A stretch of 64,000 nt of DNA from Solen grandis (lineage: Eukaryota; Mollusca; Bivalvia; Adapedonta; Solenidae): contig CM037780.1 in assembly GCA_021229015.1 (NCBI GenBank), positions 63,793,323-63,857,322 of the forward strand, written 5' to 3'. Both the position numbers and the translations under genes were made by a program. The notes beneath the pieces were generated by a model. The model was not told where the DNA came from, searched no databases, and was given only the letters and a program-made list of their open reading frames with translations. Shown here piece after piece: positions 13,701-26,900 of this stretch. The number at the start of each line of letters is the position of its first letter. The first letter of the stretch is position 1.

Positions 13701-15878
13701 TTTTTAAACAACATTCTATTGAGTTTAATTTTGAAGATAATCAAGTGCACGACATGGCTCTCTGCATGAAACAGAATTTTGAATATGGTAAATATATGTA
13801 GTAAAGAAAAGAAAGAAAAGATACGTATGTCGCTAGGCCCTGATTACTTGCGATATCATACACATTTCATACATTTGTTGAAGAAAATAGTTCATAGTTC
13901 AGTTAAGATAACAAGAGCTGTACGAAAGACGGCTCGCTCGACTTTAAACGTTTAAGTGCAAAACTTAAGTCACAACTTCTGCGTTCAATATGGGTATTAA
14001 TTTAATATAATCTGATGCCCCAGTACATCTTTATAAAGTTACAAGTCAATAACATGACTGATAGCTCAGATAAAAGTATGATAACATGTTGCATGTAAAT
14101 AGAAGAGCAATTTAAAGAGAGTAATTTGCATTTAATTTGCTCAAGACTTATCTAGCTTGCTTAATGTCCCCTGAACAGAACCTAGTTAAACATTAATTAA
14201 TCAATAAGCATAGCTGATGCATGCATGACAGTATTAAAGTTACACGCAAAACTTTAACCCGCTCGATTATGTAGGGTAGCTCTCGTAATTCTCCGAAACG
14301 TCGAGCTAAAATCGGTGCACACGCATTTGCTTATTTAAGAACAAGGAGTACGCATTCGCCGACCTACGTGCATTTGGAGACGTAGACAGTCATAACATTT
14401 TGTCGACTCATCGACACGGATCAGATTATCAACGCTCCAATGAAATCTTGAAGAACAACTGTTACACTCGGTTAATGCTGGGAATTAACTTCAAATTAAG
14501 CTACAAAAACAAACTTGCATTTGACTTTTACATTTGGTTTTTTAGTCGTATATCACCCCAGGATATGACCATAAACTTTATTATACGTTCTCTCTTTACA
14601 ATATTTAAATTCTTTGATGCAATGTCATATTTCCCTTCTTTTCAATTCATTTCCTGACTTTGCTTTGTATTCATAAAAAAATGTGCATTAATGCTTCTAT
14701 CACCAGACATATATTTTTATGCTCGTCTTGCTTTAATTAAAGATATCAATACAAACATCCGGTTCTTCACTTCGCCCATTTAAATAAATGTAAAATGGTA
14801 AAGACATTGATAATGTATGCACCTGACAACACGATGCGACTGATGTGTGTCGCTTAATGCACACATATATGCTCCGTGCTTACAGGGACAAAATAACATT
14901 ACTGATATGCAAACGGTCTAGTTGTCAAACGTAAGATAGGTCTCAGGGGATATAAATCAGAGATGCACAGTTTACCATAGGTTCTGTCGGGGACATTGAT
15001 TTATTTCTTGTGTGTAGTCGATCGGAAACTATACATGAAATTATCGGTGTTGTCTAAAGGGAGACTTTCGCCTTTGTCATAGAAACCATCGTTATAATCG
15101 TGATTCTTTTTCATGGTTAATTAAGAAAATGGCACATACTTATATGATGGAATTCATTAAAATAATTTTATATAGATCTTTTTATATAATTGTGAATAAA
15201 AAGTTAAAAAAAGCTTAAGTAACTTGATAGATGATATAATTATTCAATACAACAGAAAAAGTCAAGCATAAGAAACATAATTTCTTGCAGATCAAGAGAA
15301 AGAAAAAAAAATAAGAAGGATATTGTAAGATGATGGAAATATCAGTACTTTGTTCAATGATATTCCTTAACGGCAGCTAATGGGGTAAGGCAGGGTAACA
15401 GTGACCTTTGTAATAAAATATTGAACTCAAATATCGTTTGAGTCTGTGACATGTAGCAATGTTATCACTATTTAAAGTTAAAAATAGATTGGGCTTGAAG
15501 CTATTCCACCAACTATACTTCGGCGCTAAGTAACACATGTACGAGTACTTACATACATAGGGGCAAATTATATCACTTCTGGTTTGTTTCTTTAATAAAA
15601 CAAGCCATACATTTAACACATACTGTTTGATAATAAGGAATTACGTATGTCAACTAAGCCATGTACCTCAAAACTCCATAAAAATAAAATGGCGGAGTGT
15701 TTTTCTACCAAATCTAAGAGTATTACTTAGCGCTACAGTATGGTTGGCGGAAATTCCAGTATGCGTTACGTTATACATGACATGTACTTGAAATTTAGGG
15801 ATAGATTTCATTATTTTTCACTGCTTAGCGCTCAGCAGTTTTGTTGGAATTCGATTTTGATTTCGAATTCGAATTTGA

Positions 15879-15923
<45 letters not shown>

Positions 15924-18900
15924 AAACAAAAAACAACAACAAAAAACAAAAAAACAACAAAAAAAACAACCAAAAACGGAGTAAGTCACTTACCTGGATC
16001 GGTGCTGTGAGTTTCACTATCTCATAGATGTTTCCAGTGCTGTACTTTTTAGCAATGTCCACGAGACACCGTGACCCGTCACGTACATCCAAAATGTGAT
16101 CATAATTATGAAGTATCAACCTCTCAACTGGCTCGAATTTTTTCTCTTTCACCATTTTAATTAAAAAGTCGTCTATCATTTTCACATATTTCGGTTTGTT
16201 CAACTTCTCGGCTAAATCCCTCGGAGTTCTTCCTTGAATGTCACGTGCACTTAATTCCGCGCCGCACGTGAACAACTGTTTAATTATTGCTTCTGACTGG
16301 TCAGTTGCGATCGCTGTGTGTAAAATTGTTTGTCCCGTACTATCACGTGCTTTTAGATCACTGTCCTTTAGTACTCGGAGAACGATTTTCTCATTGTACG
16401 GGCCCCCTGACCCACAGAACATCTGAAATAAGATACAATAATATCAAGTTAATCTACAGAATTCCTTTATCAGATGATATGATAAGGGAGAACTTAACTA
16501 AATATGAAAAGGAATGAAAAACGCATGTAATTGTGTTGTTTATTGATGTAGAAAAATGCCCTTGAATCTAAACAGTGAAAACAACAATATGGAAAAAAAA
16601 CATGTACTAGTGTGCAATCGCCTGTGTATGCGTGTTGTTTTTAACCATATACTTATTCTGTTTTGACGGTGCTTACATAATTGTTAAATACGTATTTTTA
16701 TCCAATTTCATTTGAATTTAGACAAGTCATATAAAATTCAATGTCTGGACAAGTTTTACGTTGCACCCCTTACATTTTAGAAGTATCGTATTCATTCATC
16801 AGCCATCAGTTTAAAACCCGACCAGCATGGGAGACGTTCATTTACACCGGTCATATCAATAGGAATGTGTCTTAAAATGATTTCATTTGTAAAAGTTAAA
16901 ACCCTTTGTACAACGAAGACGCCGACGAGATATCAACTGAATTCACAAGAAAAACTTGACTAAATTGTTTACATAAAGTCAGAGCGGCAAAACGCATACG
17001 TTTTTGCTCATTATGCAAATTGTGAGGGGACAGAAATCGTTGGTCTCCTTACACCGTGTTCCCCAATGCATTAACATATAGTTTCAACAATACGGTATAA
17101 TGGTATTGCAGATATTTTCACACGCGTCAACAAATTTGTATGTACGCGATACTAAAACAACACTTTTTCATTCTTACTTTTACATGAGCAGAATAAGTAA
17201 CAATGTCTGACGCGCTTTTATTGCATGCTTATGTAACTCAGATATGCTTTATGTCAATATCAGAGAAGGAGTGTGGTTCAAAGCATGAAATTCGTTTGAT
17301 CTTAAAATTATTTTGCTTTAAATCAAGACTTGAGAGATGCAGTTAACATTAGGTGTACACGCAAACTTGTCTCGAGCGGCCAATTAAGACAGCAAGAAGT
17401 GAGTGGCCGCTTAATTGATTTTTAAAGCGGTTGCTCAATACAGATTACCGCAAAATGGATGTTTAAAGATGTAAGGTGCTAAGTACAGTTGACCGTTCAT
17501 AAAGGTTTAGCTGTATGTATTCTGACCATACAGTGCACGTGTTATTCGGCATAGCTGTATGAAATTGATCTTGACCTACTTCTTAAACCAATCAAATGTT
17601 GGTATGAAAATGGAGCCAGAGTAAATGTAATGCTATCATTGGCTTGTATAATTTAATTTAAGGATATTTAAGATATTCCAACTTAAAATGGGAATTTCAG
17701 GTTGTATATATTTTTTATCTTTCTACTTTATTTAACATGTTTCTTTTTCAGTTTTAACATAAACGGTAACACAGTAATGGACATTTTTTTTATCCATTTG
17801 GGAATGCTGCTTTGGCAATTTGATTTAAAACAACTAAATAAGAAGCAGGTGTATTTCTATTTAAGACCACAGTTTCACCTAATTTGTAAAAGGGGACTCG
17901 GTCTTCGGGGGGGGGGGGGGGTGTAAAAATTTGTGGTTTTCAGTTTATTGGGGAAAAAAAATTCCGAGGTTTCGCTTGGTTACATACGAATTGTCTTTAC
18001 TTTTAAAGAAATCAGCAATTCATAATATTTAATGAAGGTTTGTAGATAAGCTCTTTTAGTTTGTTTATTAAATCCGTTTTGTTACATAGCCTTCACAATT
18101 CACATAATTTTAGTTTTTATAAAATAATTTGCTTACGCTTCCAGCTTTATAATAGCTTTAAACAGAATCACAAAATTTGGCTTTCTACCACGAGTCTTTC
18201 TCAAAGATTCAATTTTATTCTTTTTTTAAGGAATTTATTTCCCAAAGGCTCCAATGTCAACTTTAATATAGATTATCTCCCCCAAATCTGACAAAACTTA
18301 AAAATCTCACAGTGATTTTGTTTTTATTTTTAGATATCTTCAAAGTGACAACAAGTTGTTGAAATATTACAATCCAATGGCAAGATATGAAAAATGTCAT
18401 TTAGGATGGGAATACCTTAAGTGCTTCATGGTTCAGTGGAAAAACATACATGAATGAGGATCCGAAGGTTGTGGGTTCAAAACCCGTTTGGGGCAGGGAT
18501 TTTTCATGACCTTCCCATGCGCAAAGTACTGGTCCAACACGGGAACCGTCGAAATGGCTTAGTATGAGTTGTAACAACTGGTTTCAAAGTCATTATCAAA
18601 AATAGGGACACGGCTGACTTGGACCGCTGACCTCTTTTCAATTGCAGTCACTATTTTCGCTCTGCACTAGGTATATTATACTAACATTCCCACCTTTAAC
18701 GGCTGCTTATTTTCTTTTTTAACAAAACATGTTCATATTTCAAGATGATATTAACAAATATTCAAATCTGACTTCCTAGAAAATTTAACTGAAACCTAAA
18801 AAATGCCAGCTGGTTTACCTCTAAAGAGCATAATCAGCAAAAACAATATGAAATCTAAGTGTGAGTGACTTCTAGAAGTCGGGGCACAAATAGAGTTGCA

Positions 18901-20923
18901 TTTATCCAATAAATTACATTATTCTAAAAGAAAAAATACACCCTATGACAACCTGCTATAGACGAATCGAGAACTATTCTAAAAGTTTACCCTTACAGCT
19001 ATGTTTTATTGAAGGCACTTCAATTAGATCAAGCGCCCGCTTCATCTTGATTAAAGCAATCAGTTGAAAGCCAAGTTGGTTTTGCATAAGGTATGCGCTG
19101 ATCTGATAGGGGAAACAAAAAACATGTAGGGGATTTCACCTCAACAGAGTGCAACCGCTAACAGAATGAAAAATCTGAGAACGCACGCAATTTTGGCAAG
19201 GTGTACATTTCATGTCGTATTTGGTACAGGGTTGTGTTTAATTTCACGCCTCACTGCGCATGCTCGCTTTTATTTACATACAGTCAAGATGGCTGCCTTT
19301 GTTCATTGTGTATGTTAACGTCACAGAGGCTGGGGGAGGAACGAACTCCATACTTTCAAATTTAGTTGAATTTTATGAATTTAAATCAGTACGTATTACG
19401 AACTTTGTGTGTTCTAGAAAACAGATATTCGCTGCAGTGATCATGTCATATTTTCGTCATTTATATACATATATTACTCGTATAAAGCGACCCTTATCTC
19501 ACAGTTTTTTGGGGGGGGGGGTTTGTGTTTTTTTTTGCTCAACAGCTGTCTTTTACTTGAAGTCTGTGAATAATCAGTTTCTATTTGTGATATAATTTCT
19601 GATTATATCAGGGCGAATATTTTCGTCCTGAATGTTAATTGAAAAAGATGAAGCTAGAATTTCACTAATGCGCTACCCGATCTACCTATGAACGGGGAGT
19701 ATTGTTTAGATATGGAGGTGTAAACATAGAGCTCTTTGTTTGTATTTATCAGTTTTAACTGATGGGTCCAATACGGAAATCTTCTTTATATTCGAAGGAA
19801 TTTTATGACATGGATAGCATAATAATTGTAAATGTCAAACTTTCACCCTTTGTATGGATAGTTTATGATTGGTTATGATAAACAAGATCTTATTAATTGA
19901 TATCTGTAACGTTAGATTATTTCGGGATATTCTAAAGAGACACGTGCGTCCTGTATTTTGATGGCAAATCGAACACTGTCTGGCATTTAACCATCTAAGT
20001 TTCTAAAACATTTATAACATTCATGCCCCCTCAAACATCCTTATAAAAATAACTCTATTAGGTTGGCAATTAGAAACCTAATGTTTTATGGATTGTACGA
20101 CATTTTATGAGTAATGAAGTTTGTTTGTTGCTTAATTAATTGACAGACATGTCTGTTTTTTATACTCATAAGTGATAACATGTCAAGTTAATGTAATTTG
20201 CATACGTCTACATCTAGTCGGATGTACGTCACATTGAGCAATATGTTAATTAACTATGTTAAGATCATTGTTTCTTTTGTTTTAGTATGTATTTCAATAC
20301 ATTTCAAAGTGTAATACTAGAACAAAACGTCAACCAATATTAGAATATTAGAAAAAACATCAATAACAAAAAAAAAAAGGAAAGGAAAAAAAAACAACAA
20401 TGAGTGATCCATTAATTCCATTGATACAGGCTGATACTACACTAGGTTTATAGATTTATGAACTTTAAATATTGAAAACAATCACCTTATTTGTAAATTG
20501 ATTAATAGCTTATTAATTCTTTCATTGAACTGTCTTTCTTTGGCATCTATCTATCAATCAGTACGTTTCCCTGTCATGTTGTAACATACCTGCTTAGGTA
20601 ATTTTCACTGACATGTTGTAAGATGACAAACAAGGAAATAAGAAAGCTAATGACATTCATATGATATCATAAAGTTGTTGTCTTTTTTTTAATCTGTAAA
20701 TGGAAATTTTCTATTTTCATTTTGCTCAGAAATTTTTTTAAAATGCAGTTTGAATATTGTATAAATGCATATAACTTCTTTGAGTTAATAAATAATCCTG
20801 TATAGGTAAAGTTAAATCTAAAACTGTATATTGTGTTTTGTAAGGACTGCATGTCATGAGAACATAAATATTATAAACACAAAAATGTATTCTACTTTTT
20901 GTTATGGAAGTCTACTACATTTG

Positions 20924-20970
<47 letters not shown>

Positions 20971-23900
20971 GGGGGGGGTTTACTTTTTTGTATAAGTAGA
21001 TGTTAGATAGTTATATAGTGATAAATATGTTTGTTTGCTGGTATTTTTACGTCCCCTCGACGGTATATTAGTCATTAAGAGATAATGTGAACCTGATACA
21101 TCGTAGCATTACAGCCTAAACAAGTGGCATTTTACCATATCCCGAAACCAAACTAAACCATCAATATTTATTTCTTTGACTAAGAGAAGTCGCGGCTCTA
21201 ACCATGAGGCCATCGTGGACGGTACATTTGATATTGTAATTTTGCATTCATAATGGCATATTATAGTTGATATGGTCGATGATTTTGCATATGATTATAA
21301 AGATGTTCAAATTCTTAAAGACGTTTAAAAAAATGAGTACAAACATTAAAACACATCAAATGTGACACTCACTTGAAAGAATACTGGCTTAGGCGGATTA
21401 ACGGACTCGTCGTCTGGTGTCCAGAGGACGCGCGTGTCGGGATTCAAATCCATGATGACGTCAACAGACTCGTAACTTCCAGATTCCCAAGAGGCCGCCA
21501 CCAGAGGGCGCGGTGAAATGGGTGTGCGTTGCCAGTGGCTCTGATAACAGTGGTCCTTCGTGTCGACTGCCATGTTTTTGATGATGCCTGGAATGGGACA
21601 CAATGGTAAGTTTGGTATCAAAAGTTTCTAAGTCTATATGTGTACTTTTACGTTATTGATTTTCGTTGACACTAAAGTTTGTTTTAAGTCTCTGTTCCAG
21701 AAAATGTGAGTCTCATGTTAAATGAATTTTATTTACGGGTTAACAATGAACATACCCACACAAGTCTTACAGGGTTGTGTGTGTGTGTGTGTGTGTGCGC
21801 GCGCGCGCGTCAGGAATCAATGTACGATTACATGAAAATAGAATACTATCTCAAGAACTAGATCTCATAAACATCTTTTATTTTAGCTGGTTTACTATTA
21901 TCCAATTTTATTTTCCAAATTGTGGACAGTATATGTATGCAGAAGATCAGCGAATATACGTGTAAACTTAAATAGAACGAAAATACATGTACAGACAGGC
22001 AAATTTGTGCATACACAGCAAGTAGAAGGCATGAAAGAAAATAAACTGATAATCGCAGTCTAGATTTCTATGTAAAGAAATGACCCCGACGTATGCTTAA
22101 GTAATTGAATAGTAACTAAACAGTTATACGCATTTTCCGATCTCACTACCAATGTATATCGACGATATGGGAAGACGACAGGGGAAATTTTAAAAGATAT
22201 TTACGAACAAAATAAACTCATTCGAAACTGGGCGTATACATGCGGCGCAATCGGTTTCTAACGAACTCGAGTTCACATAATACTCGAACAAACAAACAGT
22301 GAGCAGAGGCAAATGATTACAATGAAATCTTTATTTTGGACAAGAGTAAAAATGCGGACCAAGTTTCTACTAGCAGCAAAGACTTATATAACTTATACTT
22401 TGTTTGCAAAGAGATGGGTATTTTTAGAATTAAAAAGAGACAAAAATAGGTACTTAAGAAGAACACATCAATACATTTGTGTGTAAATTCAATATAAACA
22501 TTTATAGTGTTCCATTTTTTAACTTTTCAAATAAACCTTTGATAGAACCACCTCTCTTAAATAGCAAAGCCTGAATGACAATTAAAGACACACGTGACCT
22601 CAAATTGAAACAAACAACCTTCTGTTTACGTTGGGCGTGACCTCACATTTTACTTCATTTCAAGTTGCCTGTTTGGGAATGTTGTGATAATTCATAACTT
22701 ATATCCTTCAAACTTAAAAACACGACATCTACCATTCCCAGTATTTGGATAATGATGAGAGCAATACGGTATCACCTGGCAACGTCACTAAGTGACTGTG
22801 ACTGTTGCTTTCGTCCGAATCAGTCCGACGCTTTCAGCTTTATACTGAGTATATAAAACTTTAGCACTTGCATGTCACAGACAAGTTGTTTTAAATTATT
22901 ATGTCTATTTCTTGTATTAAAGAAAAATCTTGACACATTTTTCTTAATATGACAAAAAGCAAATTGCCTCAGTCTCTATCCTACAATTTTTAAGATTTGC
23001 ATATGCATGTTTTTAGAAAAATAAAGCAAATTTGAAATAACAAAAGCACAAGACGTTACATAAATGTATTTAAAATGTAAAAAGAATATAACTAAATAAT
23101 GTTGTTGTTTTTGAATAGAGCACAAAAATATAAATGTTATACTTTTAACAGCATTGTGCCAAGGAAAAAATAACCTGGTCAGTTACTTTTATTTTTTTAT
23201 TCATGTATGGTATATTATTTTTTTCATTTAAGTTATTTATTTTTATAGGTCAATTGACATGAGATTTAATATTACAAAGTTCCCCAGCTGAATTCGAACT
23301 AGACTTGCAGCGTGCTGCGTAAGAGGACAGATAGCACATGGAAACATGGACACGGATGTGTTTTTTTATATGTAAATACAACTGTAGTAAAAAATAATCG
23401 AAAACAAATTCATTACACAGCAGTTATTCAATAACACGACTTTGCATAGCTATAACATTATATCGCTCAGGGCTTATATCCATTGTCCTAAAGTTTCAAA
23501 ATATATTATCTAACTTTAAGGGAGTCACAACGGAATGGTTACTATTGAGAATTGAAAAATAATAAATATTGTTGTGTTGAATGCCTAAAAGGTCACCTCT
23601 GTGCAAAATCTTAAATATATATATATATACACATGTATATATTTTGGCCATATCGTTATATGACTGAAATACTGTCGTAGTGACGTATTGTCGTAGCGAC
23701 GGTAAACTCAAAAAATCAATCAATGAATCAAGGACATATAAAGGCAGATAGCGCCAGATTGTAGCCTGGTTGATTGATTGGTTAATAGATTGACTGATTT
23801 GAGCGCCATTTTCTTTAGTCAACTAGAGATGACCAGTGGCCTCTTCCTTTTTCCCCAACATCCAGTTTTCTAGCTTATATAAGATTGGGAGATAACGTTA

Positions 23901-26900
23901 AGGGAAAATGAATGAATTATGTTTTTGCTTAACCCGAACTAGGGACGAACGTGTAATAACATGGCGTCTTACTGATGCTATCGCGCAGAGTGCTGACTTA
24001 CCTTGTTTGACCCACATGCGGACGATGAAGCCCATGCCAGCAGTGGTGGCCAGCGCGAGCTCGTTTGTGTTCTCGTACTTCTCCAGGAGCTGGAGGAGGT
24101 CCACCTTGTGGATGTCGTTCTGGACCAGACTCTTCATGCTCGTCACCTTGCCACACTTGACTGTTGTCACCCTGCACCAGTTCTTGAGCAGCCTTTCCAC
24201 TAGTTGACGGTCTGGGTTTTCACAGTCCAGGGCGCACCATAAACCTGCAACAGAAGTGATAGTTGGTGACTATTTGTTACCATTTTGTGATAAAAATGGA
24301 TTCCAGTCCATAACATTTGGATATGCAATGTTTATTACCAAAGAACCATGACATCTCTCTCAATGTTCTAAAACAGCCATACAGAAGTCTTACCCCCTCA
24401 AAATAGAATACCTCGTATCAATTTCATAGATCCCAAGCCCCTGTATCAAAGCAAGGCAATTATTTTACCATCAAAATTCCATTGGTCATAAAAATGCTGA
24501 TTTTTTAAAAAAAAAACAATTATTTAATGATATGTCTTATTTTCCTTAAATAATATGCATGTTATTAAGTATATGAAATAATCCAGTTGAAGTAATATAA
24601 ATATTTGCATATTTATATATTTATTTTGTTATGCTTGGCTGAACGTGTTCTGGTAATTTACTACAAATCTAAACAAGTCTAAACAAGCGCTACGTTCGAA
24701 TGAACGCCATGCCCCCGCGGTTGTGGGGGGGGGGGGGGGTATAGATCTTGGGGTCAAGGTCATTTAAAGATAAAGATCACCTATCAAGATTTAAACATCT
24801 GTGAAGTTTGGAGGCTGTAGGTGGAAGGACTTCCGTGTTATGGTCAAGGTTAAAGTTTTGTAAATAACAGACAGACAAACAGATAGACCAAAAACAAATT
24901 GCCCCCCCACCCCTATTTATCGATGCGGGGACATAAAAAATGTCAGATATAAGAAAAGAAATGAAATGTCAAGGGATTTCCTTTGTCTAAAAACCCTTTC
25001 TACGCAGCCCTGTAAATAACACGTGTTGATCAAAGTACTGGAAATCTATACCGACATCATATGTGGAGAAATGAAACTATAGTAATGAGACATGCTATCT
25101 TGATATGCGATCGAATTTAATCAGCTGGTATGCGCTTAATATGCGTGACAGCTTCGATTTCAACTAAAAGTCCACCATAAACGGTTAAAGTAGAAAACAA
25201 AATGGTATGCATGTTAATTTGGATTGAATTTCAAGGAAGGTCATACAATACAGATTCGGTCATGGAACACGTGTTAGTATTGTTACGAAATACTTAAAAT
25301 ACCTTGTTATGCTGAACAATGCTCGAAATCTGCATAATTTGTTTGACACGTTTGACATTCAGATGGAACTTTCTTGACGTGTTTATGATTTATAATCATT
25401 TTCAGGTGCTAAGTTTGGTACGGTTCACTTACAGTGTGTTATTCTCGACCATTTTAAGAAAATTTGTGTAACTCAGGTGCAAAGAATAGAATTGACTTCT
25501 TTGTAAGAATGTATTTTTAACAATTGATGTATTCTCTATGTTTTCATAAAAAATGAAATGTAGGCACGTTCTTATTGTATATGAATGTAAGAAATGAAAC
25601 GATGTTAAGTGACACAGAAATTATAAAATGTGTGTTTTTTTTGTGTGTGTGTGTGTGTTTTTTTTTTTTGCATTAAATTTACGTGGATAGGGAAATGTCC
25701 CCCCTTTTCTTGATTTCTTCAAACGTTTAGATCTACATGTATAACTTGTAAATCTTAAACTGGATGAAAGCAGTCAATTGGTCCGTTTCAGACAGGCGAT
25801 TATATTATTCTTAAACATTTTGGTTAAAAAAAAACTACCATCAGAAACCTCTGGGTACGTATGACAGAATAATCTAGCTGCAGCGATGAACACAGCCTAC
25901 AATATAATCAGGTCGTTTACTTTTTAGATAAAAAAAAACATAAAAAAAACAACTTCTTTTCGATAGACAGAAGTAAGTAGAAACAGTAAATTAAAGATAC
26001 CTTTAATCGAGTGGCAGATAGAACTAGACAGAAAATATAAACATGTGATACAGGGAAGGGGAATTTAGTTTCGTATGTATATAACAAGTCACGTGTCATT
26101 TTACTGAAGACTGGAACATACAAACGGTAATAAAATATGATCCCGAGTTAATCTTTCTACAGGGTTTAAACAAAATATGTCCTTATAAATGTGTTTGACT
26201 CGTTTATGTTTATGTCAAAATAGAAAATGTCAAAAAAAAGAAAATTAGTTTTGAATTCAGTTTCAGTTAACAAGATAAACATTCAAAGCCTATCAAAATA
26301 TATGTATATAGACTACATATAAAGGCCTTTAAATAAATTTGATACTTCAAAGTGGTGTTTACAATATTATCTTATTCTAATACATTTTGACAATGATTTG
26401 AATAACATATTTTAAAACTATGAACTGAACTATGAAAATAAATGACGCTCCAGCTTTTATCCTCTAAATTCCTGCCAAACCGAGAACACATTTTTACAAG
26501 AACATGCTTTTCATGATTAATCATAGGAAAATCTTTAATTACATTGGAACAATATATAATATTAGAAACATTATAAATCATGAATGGAAATATTAATTTA
26601 ACTGCACTAAGATTATAAAGGAAAACCTATCACTTGATTTAAAGGCATAATGTCACTATAGTAACACATACATACTGTCACTATAGTAACACATGCATAC
26701 TGTCACTATAGTAACACATGCATAATGTCACTATAGTAACACATGCATACTGTCACTATAGCAGCACATGCAAAATGTCACTATAGCAACACATGCATAC
26801 TGTCACCATAGTAACACATGCAAAATGGCGACGATTGCGATAAGAGTGATGACAATACCTCGATTTTTTTCTTTGAAAAAAAAAAAGACGAGATAAAAAG

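Larger units (their letters stand above)
16423..21372 (-). other. 4.95-kb intron with SINEs and microsatellites
   Basis: No internal exon recognised. Contents listed separately: a G15 tract, a tRNA-like SINE at 18420, G-run near 19508, GA array at 20929 and SINE at 21040. A GCGCATGC motif and ATG in good context (AAGATGGCTGCC) occur near 19257-19297 on the plus strand, but the frame closes after nine codons. Confidence 0.5.
21588..24001 (-). other. 2.4-kb intron
   Basis: Contains the TG/CG array at 21775 and a SINE 3' piece at 23648. Between 21811 and 23600 I see only AT-rich unique sequence. Confidence 0.55.

Noticed and set aside
15740..16027. Plus-strand frame with HTHTHT and NNNKK runs
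   Set aside because: Translation of the CA and CAA microsatellites overlapping the end of a minus-strand exon.
16238..16517. Plus-strand frames at the ankyrin exon
   Set aside because: Antisense shadows of the exon at 15994-16422.
18420..18500. tRNA gene on the plus strand
   Set aside because: Box B-like sequence is good, but the cloverleaf fails and a SINE-like body follows.
23908..24207. Plus-strand open frames over the ankyrin exon
   Set aside because: Shadow of the minus-strand exon at 24002-24244, which has splice sites and joins in frame with its neighbours.
26651..26825. CRISPR-like array
   Set aside because: Units are directly adjacent 25-bp tandem copies without spacers, in a eukaryotic genome.
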